DNA of 64,000 nucleotides. It comes from Thereva unica. Lineage: Eukaryota; Arthropoda; Insecta; Diptera; Therevidae. Where the stretch lies: NCBI GenBank assembly GCA_949987705.1, contig OX465281.1:81744543-81808542 (forward strand), read 5' to 3'. Numbering within the stretch: position 1 is the first letter of the stretch; every line of letters begins with the position of its first letter. Below are positions 20,824-32,725 of the stretch, one piece after another. The notes under the pieces are model-generated. The model was not told the origin of the DNA. It worked only from the letters and a program-made list of their open reading frames with translations, and did no database searches. The translations under genes were made by a program, and so were the position numbers.

Positions 20824-21060
20824 GTTATATTTGCAGTAGTTTCCAACAGTCTCATTGCTCTAATTCCGTATACTGTTATACGTCGTCCTCTTGCGGATCT
20901 AGTATATAAACTTACTTTTCGTTTATATACGCGTTCCCTCTCAGCATTAATAACAATTCATAATAAAGAGTATAAACCAAAAAGTTGTGGTTTTTGCGTT
21001 GCCAATCATACATCCCCTATCGACGTTGCCATATTATCAACTGATTGTAATTTTTCTTTG
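20824..21060 (+). CDS. Gpat4: GPAT3/4-family acyltransferase, alternative catalytic exon 4A
   Basis: Exon of 79 codons, acceptor attag|GTT and donor TTG|gtgaga, both phase 0, only 87 bp after exon 3. It encodes a membrane segment (VIFAVVSNSLIALIP), a variable basic stretch, then CVANHTSPIDVAIL. The NHTSPID sequence is acyltransferase motif I (H-x4-D), with the catalytic His and Asp both present. A second exon with the same boundaries, phase and protein segment lies at 48456-48689 (4B). By my hand alignment the two share about one third of residues, ten of them in the catalytic block CVANHTSPID. 4A is the more divergent of the two from vertebrate GPAT3/4. It is read as one of a mutually exclusive pair. 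Including both copies would keep frame but duplicate the motif-I segment. Confidence 0.9.
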
Positions 21061-21626
21061 GTGAGAATTACTTATTGTTTTAGTTAAGCTTACAGCACAC
21101 GTTGAGCATTATCATGTGTTTGTCAATGTTGCCTCGGAAAATGTATGATGTTGCTTTGAGAAAATCATTTGAGCTTTTCCATATTGTATTGTAACTTTGA
21201 ATTAGAGAAATTCCTACGTTATGTTTTTGCAGTATCGTCTTATACTATATGCATATTTCAATGATAATAGCTACTATAATAATGCTGCATAAAACTTTTT
21301 TTACAGTGCGTTTTATGTAATGTTTAAAAAAGACATTGATTAAATAGTGATAAATAATACAAACACTCGGTCCTAGAGTTGTATTTGTAAACGCTCACCT
21401 AATTTAATATGACATGTCTGAGATTAAATGGAACAATAACGAGCAGAAGTTATTAGCTTAACTTATTGCATTAAATGTAGTTTTTTTTTGTTTAATGTTC
21501 CTTATTATTTTCAGCTAACTAACGTTGTAAGAATCTTAATAAAATATTATCGCATAACTCTATGTCCCACTACCGAAAAGAATCCAATCTCACCACAAAG
21601 GCATATCAGTTTTGTTGTGCGATATA

Positions 21627-22235
21627 CAGTACGCGTCAATCAATTCCATCAGTCATGATTGAAGGAAATCAAAATATTCAGATAATTACATCAGTCACCA
21701 CCCTATACGTTAGGATATCCCTCAGTCATAGCAGTGACTGGCAAAACTGACAGCAAAACCTATCGTCTAAAGGCTTAAACACGTATTTCCTTTGTTTTTT
21801 AGGTTTGGTCCGATTGATTGTAGTTATATTTACCCCTCCGTTCGTCTCCAACTTTTAAAAACGGACGGAACGGATTGGTTCTGTTTGAACCTTAATGGAC
21901 ACTTAAAAAAATTAACTTTGGCCTTGAAAATATACGTCAAGTAAAAAGAGAAAATAGTGCTTAATTATCTTAAAATAATGCTTTCTTTATTTATCAACAA
22001 AATATTTTATAAAAAATCTGTACTTCCTTTAATAAGAAATCCTTAAATTTACCAGTCAAAGGTAAGGTGACTCTTGGAATTGTGTTAACATTTCACTTTT
22101 TTTGCTATAATGAAAGATTTTATAAAATATTTTGTTGAAATAAAAAACATTATTTTAAGATTTAAGCATTATTTTCTGTTTTTACATAACGAAGATGCTC
22201 AGGGCGACGCTGAGTGTATATTGGACTATTTCAAA
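21627..22235. mobile_element. Palindromic MITE-like element (family A), copy 1
   Basis: Starts with CGCGTCAATCAATTCCATCA. The central arms (AGTGCTTAATTATCTTAAAA and TTTATAAAATATTTTGTTGA) fold back on each other across about 21950-22170. A second copy is at 47439-47968, and a partial copy lies at about 63630-63820. Ends are not sharply defined here. Confidence 0.55.
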
Positions 22236-22869
22236 TTAGTATTCTTATACATTAAAATAGAAGTGATTTGCCTTTTCGGTCAACTCTCAAATATTCATTG
22301 CTGGGTTGATTGCATTTCTTAATGTCCCATCATTCATCTTTGTTATTTTTCCGGGTAGAGAATTATTTCTTAAATTACAATCAAATTGCATTAAATACTT
22401 TTGCTCTTCCCAAAACAGTCTAAGATTTTGAAGATATAATATTTATCAAAAAAATAACATTCTCCAATTAATAGAGCACACAAGCGATTATATATAACAG
22501 ATTGTAATGTGTTCGGAAAAAAGTTCACACGAAAATTCAAAATATATTTTCTAGCACTTTTTTTTGACTATTTATGGTAAATTTGTGAAACAATTTTTTT
22601 TCGATATGTCAAAAACTAATTTCATGATTTTGGTTGTTGAAAAAATACTCTTTGCTTTGATTGGTGTATTGTCTTCATTACTATTTATTAATGATTTAAA
22701 ATCGTTTGTTGAATCATTTCTTCTAAATTTACAATTTTTTCAAGACTGTTGCAAAGCGATCTAATTTTCTGTTTTCATTTCTGACAACTTGGGATTTGTT
22801 ACAAAAAATTTCAAATTGTATAAATTCTTAGGCTAGTAACTGGTAAACTGCTTTAGATCGTCCTAACTA
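22236..22869. other. Intronic stretch, nothing recognised
   Basis: AT-rich sequence with short open frames only. Confidence 0.4.
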
Positions 22870-25500
22870 CATTATCATCATTGGCGCTAAAGCCCTCTGT
22901 GAGCCTTGGCCTCCATGGCGTCTCTTTCTTCCAGCTAGTAACCCCAATTGTGTCTACATCCGTTTCGATGTCGCTTTTATATCTCTTTCTAGGTCTTCTT
23001 TGTGAATTTCTTCCCTCTGGCTTTTGGAGAACCGTGATTTTTCGTGACGCTTCTCATTACATGTCCTATCCAGGGTGGTCGTAATATCTTGGTGCTTTTG
23101 GTCATGTTAGGTTCTTTTATATTTGGTACAATTCGTGGTACAATTATATCTTCTTCTCCAGACACCCTCTTCATTTACTGGGCGTGTGGTTCAGCGGAGA
23201 AATCTTCTTTCGTAGTACCTGTTCGTCGTGCCTAATAAGTGTCAATGCTTCCGCAATTCCTGTCGCAATTAAAATATGTGGTCGGTTGCAGAGCTGCACA
23301 AAGTACTGACCAAAATTACTTGAAGTAGTAAGTACTAAGTAATTGGTAAATGTATTTGAAGTACCAAGTACTATGAGTCATTAATATTTAAAGTACTTGA
23401 ATTATCAATTACTTCCAAAATGTACTTGAAATATTTACTTCAAGTACATAGAAAAACTTCAAGTAATTGCAAGTAATTGAAGTACATTGATATTTTAAGT
23501 ATTTGAAATATGTAAGTACTTCAATTACTTTCAATTACTTGAAGTTTTCCTATGTAGTTGAAGTAAATATTTCAAATATTTCAATACAAATATTTCAAGA
23601 AAAATACGAATAGTCCAGTGCAATTAGTCGAAAAAAGAGCATGAAATTGCATTTCATAATGTACGAAATTGTTTTTTTTTGGAATTTGTTTGGGTACATC
23701 TGACAATGTTAAAACCAAGTTTGTGGGGTCGCAGTGTGTTGGGAAAAGCCGCCATCTTGAAAAAGAGGTAGAGGTCATTTATACCAAATAACCAGTTTCC
23801 ATGCAGTGATAGCTGAAAATGATCACTGGCAAGGTATTGGAGAATAAAATTATCTACAAAATCAGCTCTCAACGAGGTCTGTAAGTTGATTTAGCTCAAA
23901 GTTATGGCCGCTCAAAGTTCAACCTTGATCATGTGGTTGGGGTTGAATGCAGTTTTTTGCGATTAACTCGTAAGAGATTAATTTGTGTGCCGATTACCAA
24001 ACTTAAAGTGCTAGTAATTACCTTTAGAATAAGCCCTTAGTCGTCGTTCTCGCTTGTACAGTTTGCGAGTAATCCAACGCCAAAGTTCGTACTGCACGTG
24101 CCTGAAATAACTGATAACGCCATTTTTTTGAATATCTCCTTAACGGTTGCTCATATGATAATGTAGTAAGAAGCAGAAATACGGGTATTAAAATATCTTT
24201 CAAATGGGATATTGGCCGAAACTCTATGTCGTTTCATGTCCGCGACATAACGGGTGAAAAGTCAACCGCGAAGTTGTGACACTTCTCGAGGAATAAACTC
24301 GCTTCCAGCCAGTTTCGCGTGTCGGATGAATTAGAATTTTATGTAACGCCCTGAATTATCTATATTTTGGGTTATTTAACAACTTTGGAAAATTATAATA
24401 ATGGGAAATAGCAGCTAAGAATCATAATTTTCGAGGTTCTAAAAGTAAAGTTAAGGTAAAACTTTCTGACAAGACTGTCTTTGGAATCCGGGAAACATAA
24501 CGTTTGCAAGGAAGCCTAAATGAAAGTCAAGTGAAAGCTGTTTAAGCAGAGGTGGTGCAAGCGATTCGTAACCCGAAAAACGGAAAACGGACAGAGAGAA
24601 TAAAAGACAGCAATTATTATAAGTACTTGAACTATTTATTATACTTCAAGTATTTATTAGTACTTCAAGTTTTTATAAGTACTTGAAGTAACTAAAAATA
24701 TCAAAACCAATTACCAAGTACAAGTATTTGAGTAAAGTACTTGCAACATCAATTACTTTCGTTGGTTTAGAAAAGTAATTGAAGTAAAATACTTCAAGTT
24801 ATATAAAGTAATTCAAGTACTTTTTCAAGTACTTTACTTCAAGTATTGAGCAGCTCTGGTCGGTTGTGCACTTTTGTTTCCTGAAACCGCACTGGTAATT
24901 GCCTATAACTCTTTCGTACTGGTGTAATAAGCCTGTTACAGGATATACAAGAATTTTTTTTGCTGCTTGTGAAGAGGAGAACTTATTCCTATATTCCATT
25001 CGTCAGGTAGTTCTTTATGCCTCCAAATGTATTGTACAATCTTGTACATACGTGTTTTTAATGCATTACTTATTGTCTACACCTGGAGACTTGTTATTTT
25101 TAATCTTAATTATATCTTCTTCTACTTCCTGTATGGTAGGTTCTGGTATTGCTTAAGCATTCCTGTTTCAAGAGTTTACTGAAATGTTCCACCAATCGAT
25201 TTAGTACTTATCCGTCTCCCTTATAATATTTCCCTGCATAAACTATTTTCTACCCTTGCGCTTTTCGTATTCACTTTTATTTCTTTTATGTATTCTTTCT
25301 TCCTCTCTCCGTTTAACTCTGTAATCTTTTTCTGCGTCTCGTCAAACCATTCACTACACGCAGGTTTCCGTACTTCGCCTAGAACTTCATTTGAGATTTG
25401 CTCTATAGTTTGCTTACAGCTGGACCTTTTCTCATTGATGTTTTCGATATTAGGCGGATTATGGTTGTAAATGGAATTAAATGTTTCGCTTAACATGAAT
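22870..25500 (-). pseudogene. Broken RTE-like LINE, split by a hAT element
   Basis: Two minus-strand parts, 24867-25500 (5' side) and 22870-23288 (3' side), separated by the hAT element. The 5' part reads EVRKPACSEWFDETQKKITE (pre-RT linker) and YERVIGNYQCGFRKQKCTTD (RT). The 3' part reads PPWIGHVMRSVTKN and ends with an ATG-repeat tail (CATTATCATCATTGGCGC on the plus strand). Most of the RT core between them is deleted, so this was already a defective copy when the hAT landed. Confidence 0.7.
23289..24858. mobile_element. Non-autonomous hAT element, 1570 bp, with AAGTACTTGAAG subterminal repeats
   Basis: Ends CAGAGCTGCACAAAGTACT and AGTATTGAGCAGCTCTG are inverted and flanked by perfect 8-bp duplications GTCGGTTG (23281-23288 and 24859-24866). 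About 280 bp at each side consist of degenerate AAGTACTTGAAGTAATT-like units in both orientations, probably transposase-binding arrays. The middle (about 23600-24600) has no recognisable coding sequence. Confidence 0.9.
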
Positions 25501-25822
25501 TCAAGCTCGCTTACTTTAAATCGTTCTATAAATAATGATATTATTTATAATAGATATTCAATTAAAAGACACAATTGATTGTGAAGTATATAACCTATTG
25601 GGTACACGTTATATATATATCAACCAAGATCAATCAGTTATTACTAACAAAGGGTCAATAAATGCAGTCTAGGTAGCCAAGGGTTATGGATTAGAAATTG
25701 TAGGCTCATACAGTTCGATTGATACCCAGATATGCCTTTGTTGCTCTAAAATACCAAAAATCATATACTAGTATTTAATGCCATTAGTTTTGAAATTTCT
25801 TTCGGCTAGAGCTTTTTGCAGA

Positions 25823-26419
25823 CAGGGCCGGCGCTTGGTGTTTTTGCGCCCGGTGCAGAATGCCTAATTGCGCCCCATTGTTTTAGAACAGTGAAGGGCA
25901 ATGGAAAAAGACACAAACACTCTGTGAAGGTCTTTCAATATGTATGAAAATGAATTTATATTTTTCTTTTTTTCGAAGTGTTAAATTTTAAAATCGCAAT
26001 CTCTGTAATTGCGCGCACTGTAAGTACACCACTTGCACCTATGAAAACCTGTGTCCAATCAGGATTTATTTGGCGATCTTGCTTTTGTGCTTTGATTTGC
26101 TTTACAAAACTCTCCCTCTAATACTGTTTCTTTAAGCTTCGTACTGCTTAGGCTTCTGGTAGATGGCTTTCAACAACCATAACAGAGGTGAATCGCCGAA
26201 TTATTGATCTATAATAGTACGTCTGCAAATCAAGAACTATGACACTGCACTGTGTCGGCCAACAAAACATAGACGACGAAAATAGGCGAACGAAATGGAA
26301 TTGATTGGCCACACCTTGCAAAGGAAAATGGAAAAAGAGAGAAACACTTTTTCGAATTGCCCCATTTTATTGCGCCCGGTGCAAGTTCACCATTTGCACC
26401 TATGAAAGCGCCGCCCCTG
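25823..26419. mobile_element. Non-autonomous hAT element, 597 bp, 8-bp target duplication
   Basis: Ends CAGGGCCGGCGCTTGGTG and AAAGCGCCGCCCCTG are inverted. Perfect 8-bp duplications TTTGCAGA flank it (25815-25822 and 26420-26427). TTGCGCCCGGTGCA occurs near both ends. No open frame. Confidence 0.92.
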
Positions 26420-26624
26420 TTTGCAGATATTAAATTCTATGCTTTGAACATATAGTCTTCATTATTTAGTGTTGATTTAGACAAAATGGAGAACATGTGT
26501 ATTGACTCGATTCAATCAAAGTCCAAAATGAAGGTAAAGTAATTACGGTTAAGTGCCATCTGTTGCAAAACTGTAAAGTACAATAAATATAAAATAAAAT
26601 AATTTTATTTGATGCTACTTCATA

Positions 26625-27133
26625 GTAGGAACACAATGCTCACCATAAGCCGTGCGCTATGAAAGCTCTATCGCTCTCAAATTATGCCATCGCTGTCAAT
26701 TGTAAAACCAAAATTATAATAGAGCAAAGCGATACCGTAGGCGTTGAAAAAATTTTTTTCCTGTCAAATGAGTTTCAAATTTAAATTGAAACTAATTTAA
26801 ACTAATATGAGAAAAAAAAGAATGCAACACGTACATTTTTTTAGTTTTAAAACCAAGCACCATCAGACACAACAAAATTTGTCAAAAAGGCACTTTTTTG
26901 TCAAAATAATAACGTTTTATTTGTTGACAGCGGGGTTTTTTTGTATGTATGATTTGGTAGAACTGTAAGCGTCAACCAAAAAATAGAAATAGGTTCTAAT
27001 TTTTATGGTCGTAATTATGGTCACTTCGCCGATAGTTTCATTTTGTTCGTTTCTGGGTAGATACATGGTATCTATTATTTGACAACGAAAAGCTTTTATA
27101 GCCCACGGCTTATGGTGAGCATTGTGTTCCTGC
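26625..27133. mobile_element. TIR element (MITE), about 510 bp
   Basis: Left end GTAGGAACACAATGCTCACC followed by ATAAGCCGTG; the right end is the same in reverse (CACGGCTTAT, GGTGAGCATTGTGTTCCTGC). The TIR continues for about 45 bp. No clear target duplication; the interior is non-coding. Confidence 0.82.
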
Positions 27134-27610
27134 TATCAAGCCTAGTACTGAGTTCAAGTGAAATGATAATATTTCACAGGTCATGGAGATTTTGTAGAGT
27201 TCATGTTTGACGTTTGTCAGATAGCAGAATGATTTTTAACTAAATTTACTAGCTTCTTTTTTCTTCGTCAGAAACCAGGGATCGTTTTCTTTTTTTCACA
27301 TTATTATTTATTTTTGCCTCCATTTTCAAAACTTCTAATTAATCACTTTTTCTTAGTTTCACACTAAATTTGGAATTGATAAATTTCATAGGCGATTGTT
27401 CAATAAAACGCCAGTGAAAACAGCAGAGAGTTTTTCTAGCGCCATCTCTTAGTAGCTGTGATCTATTGGGACTGGTAAAGTACCCAAAACTGCTGCTAGC
27501 TACTCGCACCCTTGCTCTTGTTTTTGGGCAGTTATGCATAAAATTTCCACCAGGTTTTTCGAAGTTTTAACTAGGCCGATGAGATGATAGATGGCTTTTC
27601 CGGTTACGGT

Positions 27611-29816
27611 TTAGTATCCTGCGGCACGATTCGGAGGGAGGGGCAAATTTATAACGAGAGGAGAGGGGTGGGCGAGCCTCCCCTTAAAGTGTCCAAGTGC
27701 GGAAATGTACCGTTATTCCAAAATAAATATATAAATTTTTGCTCTTAGTTCCCTGCGGCATGATTTGTATACATGTTTCACGGCATTAATTACCTGAAAA
27801 AAGGGGTCTTGTTTATTGCGAACTACAGACCGTCTCCACATGTACTCTAAGATAAAATCCGAAAAATTGCGAGGATTACGGAAATTATCTTTTTGAAAAA
27901 AAGATTTCACAACTCGCCATTGGGCCTCGATTCGCTGGGTGTGGGTTCCATCAGTACCAACGAATGGATTGTCCGGGTCGGAATGATTCACTTTTTTATA
28001 TATGTAACCATGTTCTCCCAGACAGTCATAAGCACGCCAACAATCGGTATGTATAGTGGTATCTTCAGCCATATGCTTTTTTATTAAAGGTACCAAGACA
28101 TCAGCACTTCGAACATTATCCGGGCAAACCTCAAGCCTGAGATCCTCACTTCCGTCCTCAATCATACCAAGCACCCAATGTCCTTCCACACGACGACCTG
28201 AAATATTAGTTTTAAAAAATACCAACAAAATATTTACCGATCGCATGACGAGAAACGTAAACATACAGAAACAATAAGAAGCTATCAGAAATGAACGAGC
28301 GGCGAATGGTGAGCGGCAGAGTGGCAAACACTAAAGTGCCTCTCGCCGCTCTTATCGCGCCCGAGGCCTTATACAACATGGGGAAGCTGTAATATCTCCA
28401 GCTTCTTTGCCACAGAAAATCAACGTGAAAACTCCAACACATTCATTTGATTGAACCCACACTCACGCAAAGGTTTGCATTGATACAGTACCCTCAGAAG
28501 CTGAGCTAAACGCAGCTTCTTCGGAACCGAACAGTGTGATATAGCAAGTCGAAGATAGAGAAAATTTCCATGGTCTCTTTGTTTTCTTGGCTTCGTTCTC
28601 TGGTAATGTTCTCGTTTCAATTAAGAAACAAATTTACTCTTGCAAATTTGCTTCGAAATTTGTTAGAGACTCTTAAAATATGAATTTTCGTTTATTGCAT
28701 ATTGACTGAAGAAAAAAGAGATCGAAGATAAGTGGAGTTTCTCTTTATTTATTGGATATTCTATTGGGGTGGCAGGAGGCGTTTATTGAAAATAAGCTGA
28801 TACTTTGTAGCTTCCGTTATATTTTTTATGATTCTCTTCAAAGTTGATTTAAAGGGATAGAGAATATTTTTATGAATTGCATTTCTGAGCTCGGGTTACC
28901 TGAAGCCTTTTTTGCAGGAAGATTGTAGTGATGATGAGCGAAGCTTACAAAAAAAAAAAAAAAATAGGGGCGTATGTAGGGTTTTATTATTACTATCTTT
29001 TTTTAGATTTTGAGCCAAAATTATGCATTTGCATGAAAATTTAAATGAGCTCAAAGTAGTAGTTGCAGTTTTTCAACAATTTTTTTTTATACGCTTTAAT
29101 TATCAACAGAATCTGAAAAAAGGCGCAATATGCCCTCTAGCGGCGAAATTATTTCGAAAAACTGCAAAACCACGATTTTCGATTCGTATAGCATTCGATA
29201 TAGCTAGAAACTGGTAACAATTTGTTATGTTTTGCTTATCTTATATGTTATTTTTCAGTTTTTTTAGTTAAGGCCTTCGATACTTTAACTTTTATCGTTC
29301 GCCTTGCGCATTGCTTCCCTTGCCCTGAACATTACGAACCGCCACTGTATTATTACCGCGCGATACCCTTGAACGAAAACGACAAGCTCCCTTATTACAA
29401 ACAAAGGAGCCTACCGTGCGGTTTTGCCCGTATTCAACGCACATCAGTGTTTTGTGCACCCTGCACTTCTTAGAAACAGATAATAAGCCATTTTCCTCAG
29501 CAAATTGCACGCACTTTTCACGAGTAGAAAATTGTCGAGTAGAATTGTTGTCGCCAAATTTACCATATTTACTGTTTCTTCCACATTCAATCGTCGAGGA
29601 ACGTATTCGCCGTAACTATTAAAATTCTCGCTAGACATATTTGAAATAACTTAACTCAAATCGCGCCCGCAGGAAATTAAAGTAATGCAAAAATTTATAT
29701 ATTTTTTTGCAATAACGGAACATTTCCGTACTTGGACACTTCCAGAGAATGCTCGCACAACTCCTCCCATCCAACCACATCCCCTCCCAACCCTAAAATC
29801 ATACCGCAGGGAACTA
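27611..29816 (-). mobile_element. Merlin-type (IS1016/ISXO2-like) DNA transposon
   Basis: Inverted ends of about 125 bp: at the left TTAGTATCCTGCGGCACGAT running to TTTCCGCACTTGGACAC in reverse, and at the right GCAATAACGGAACATTTCCG running to CATACCGCAGGGAACTAA. The minus-strand transposase pseudogene lies between. Further right-end-like copies of the same terminus occur at 29843-29870 and 30560-30668, so more than one insertion of the family is present. Confidence 0.82.
27713..29638 (-). pseudogene. Merlin transposase pseudogene (ISXO2-like DDE domain)
   Basis: The minus-strand start is near 29638 (MSSENFNSYGEYVPRR). A frame change follows into FAEENGLLSVSKKCRVHKTL and GSFVCNKGACRFRSRVSRG, the zinc-ribbon-like N-terminus of Merlin/IS1016 transposases. 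The catalytic part is at 27713-28197: GRRVEGHWVLGMIEDGSE, IHTDCWRAYDCLGEHGY (second Asp), VNHSDPDNPFV and HTQRIEAQWRVVKSFF (final Glu). The first catalytic Asp is not clearly readable. A 40-nt GT-AG intron at 28198-28237 would join HAI to GRRVEGHW in frame. The region 28300-29290 is disrupted, so the gene is broken. The ISXO2-like DDE domain cuts and pastes the element. Confidence 0.8.
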
Positions 29817-30245
29817 ATACCACAATACAACATTTTATTATTTTTTTTGCAATAACGGGACATTTCCTAATGTTTCTAATAACAAAATTTTGGGGTAAAA
29901 ACGTAAAAAATGCATGGAAAGAACAATTTTGAGTGAATGTATACTATGGCAGCCACAGTTTCGATGATCTTGAATTTTTAGTATATTATAGAAGTGATTA
30001 TGCTTATCATTTTCATATTGTATATGCTGGCCGCAGAAATCATAATGAAGGATAGTTTATGTAGCATAAACATTTCAATACCTTTGTCATCAATTATTCA
30101 GGTAATTACGATATGCACCCCTAAATAACACGAAAATGTTGAATGTAATTTTCCGATTTCTCGCTTGGTTTTTAAAATAGCGATACTTCAAATTTTTTTT
30201 AGTGCATATACTATAACACAAATCGCGATAATATGCCTAATAACA

Positions 30246-30450
30246 TTGGAAATCATCCTAAAGGCTCTTCTAAAATTAGGAGCTCCCCAGGAAAATCTTA
30301 GCATTGGTCAACATGCGCAAGGATTCAGCAAAATCGTGAATTTAATACTAATGCCGGAAGTATAATTGGAAATCATCCTAAAATTAGGAACTCCCTAGGA
30401 GAATCTTAGCATTGGTCAACATGCGCAAGGATTCAGCAAAATCGTGAAAC
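30246..30450. repeat. Tandem duplication, two units of about 85-120 bp
   Basis: ATTGGAAATCATCCTAAA, then CTTAGCATTGGTCAACATGC and AAGGATTCAGCAAAATCGTG, occurs at 30246-30365 and again at 30366-30450. Function unknown. Confidence 0.8.
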
Positions 30451-30559
30451 CAGCACTCGTCTCGAACGTTAAATTACAAATCATCTATGTTTTACTAAAA
30501 TAAAAGGTGCAATAAAAAAATTAAGTAAGCTTACTATGGAATGGGGGGGAATATTTTTT

Positions 30560-30668
30560 TTGCAATAACGGGACATTTCCGCACTTGCACACTTCAAGAA
30601 AATGTCCACACAACCCCTCCCACCCAAACCCACCCCCTCCCTAGCCTGAAATCGTGCCGAAACTAAAC
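30560..30668. mobile_element. Extra Merlin-type terminus
   Basis: GCAATAACGGGACATTTCCG followed by CACTTGCACACTTC and the CCCCTCCC-rich stretch ending CGTGCCG. It matches the right end of the element at 27611-29816. A partner end was not found, so this is a truncated insertion. Confidence 0.7.
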
Positions 30669-31073
30669 CAAAGCCGCTTTTCCTTTTTAAAATTTAAGTT
30701 TACGTATTTAAAAAGTTGTTTATAAAGAACATATACAAAATTCATAAATTCGTTCCCATATTTTATTGTATAAAATATATATGTATCATATTATACCACT
30801 TTTATTTTAAAACGAACTCTACAAATACACAACGAGCCTCTTCAATTACTTTGAGGTTATATTTTACTGGTAATTGTCAAAACTCGTGTTCCATTGGTGC
30901 TGTAATCGCCCAATGGATCTAGGGTTGCCAACTTTTTTTACAAGAAATAAAGTATATTCAGGTCTATGAAGAATATTAAACAGTATTTTAGAAAAATGAA
31001 CAGTATTTTATTTATTTATTGTTTTAAATACATACTAGTAACGCCCTGTGGTCAAAATTTGACCACAAAATCT

Positions 31074-31635
31074 TCTTCTTCTTTAAACTCCTTTAGTCCC
31101 TCATGGTACATAGGGCGGAAACAGTTGCCCTCCAGCGGACTCTGCTTTGCGCGACAGCTCTTAACTTCGACCAGGATCTCCCAGTTGTTGCGGCTTCTTC
31201 TAGTAGGGTTCTCCTCCACGTTGTTCTAGATCTTCCTACTCGACGGGAACCTTGCGGATTCCAGTCAAGGGCCTGTTTGGCTAGATTTTCGTTTTCGCGT
31301 CGCAAGGTGTAGCCTACCCAATTCCATTTCCTTCGCCTGATTTGGTCGTCTATCCTTTCTTGGCCGGCACGGCGCCATAGTTCTTCGTTTGAAATTCTAT
31401 TTTGCCAGCGGATTTTTAGGATACGACGAAGGCATCTGTTGATGAAGACTTGTAGGCGCCCTGTGATGAATTGGGTGACTTTCCATGTTTCGCAACCGTA
31501 CAAAAGAACTGCCTTAACATTGGAGTTGAACAGCCGCAATTTGGTGTTAGTAGAGATCACCGTTGATCTCCATATGCGGAACAGGCATGTTTTATTTAGA
31601 AAGAGAATAATACAGTTTTTAGTCACTTAAAATTA
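31074..31635 (-). pseudogene. LINE reverse transcriptase C-terminal fragment nested in the hAT
   Basis: Minus-strand frame of 177 codons with LLYGCETWKVTQFITGRLQV, LRRILKIRWQNRISNEELW, GYTLRRENENLAKQALDWNP and VARSRVRW-type end ALCTMRD. This is the C-terminal region after the RT of an RTE-like LINE (CETW, GHTLRR blocks). The 3' tail is AAG-repeat-like (31074-31085 in reverse). It is strongly 5' truncated, with no RT core. Confidence 0.75.
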
Positions 31636-32372
31636 TAAAATTTGTAAATGCATTAATAGGCGTGTCGAATGATCTGTCGACTACGTGCAAAACATTAAAA
31701 GTTTCTCTTTTTTATTAAATTAAAATCAAAATATGTATGTACATTTCAAAATACATGGCCTTCACCCATTATTTTCAAAAGGAGTTCAAACTCAAGTGGA
31801 TGTACATATGTTTCCAAATATGTTTGTTTGAACTCTTCAATTGTTGCCCGAGTTTCCTTAAACCAGCCTAATAGCCTTTAAACCAACCTATTGTGTTTCT
31901 CTTTTTCTTGTATTTTCTGTTCTTCCCATAAGTGTCCTTTGACGGGGCATTTTATTCAACTAACATATTTGATGTACTGAATTTGTTAAAAAATTATCAA
32001 TGGGCAAATAATCATGAAAAACACAATTCATGTATTTCAAAATTCACTACATTCATTCGTTATGTTAAAAACAAATACAAACAAATTACATGCCTTTCGT
32101 TGAAACACTGCAGAATGCTGTTAGAGTTCTCAGCAATAATGCAAATGAACTTCAACAAAAAGGTATACGAAAAAACACAATCACTTTCAGCAAAATTATT
32201 TAAAAAAGTCACTTTACTGATAACACGTTCAATTAACTTGTATTCACAAACAGAATGTCTCCTACTCATGCACTTGTCGCTTTTCCACATTGCTGACGTA
32301 ATTAACATGTCACTTCTATCTAATTTTTACCCGTTTTAAACACAACATAATGTATAAACATGAAACTTATAT

Positions 32373-32725
32373 TCCGCACACCTTTACGACTCCGTCTTCC
32401 ATATAAAACCAATTTGAGCAAGATCTGTTTAGAGAAAGTTGGTTAATAAATCTGTACAAAAATAGTGCTTGCGTATTAATATATAATAAATTTTATATGC
32501 GCCTGTTTATATGCTAACCGTAATTTCTACCTTATTGTTATTTATATTGGGAAATGCAATACTCATTTCCGAGCGACAGAAATGAGATAAATGACTAATT
32601 CTTGTTTTGTGCACACCTTTACGACTAAGACTTCCATATAAAACCAGTTTGAGCAAAATCGGTTTAGTAGAAGTCGAATAAAGTGCTGTACAAAAAAAGT
32701 GCTTGCGTATTAATATATAGATTTT
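32373..32725. repeat. Direct repeat pair inside the hAT (32373 and 32611)
   Basis: About 110 bp including CACACCTTTACGAC, CTTCCATATAAAACCA and GTGCTTGCGTATTAATATAT occurs twice, 238 bp apart. It lies directly downstream of the transposase stop. It may be an internal duplication of the hAT 3' UTR. Confidence 0.75.

Noticed and set aside
23289..24858. AAGTACTTGAAG stretches as a microsatellite or a CRISPR-like array
   Set aside because: The units are degenerate, lie only near both ends of an element with an 8-bp target duplication, and occur in both orientations without regular spacers.
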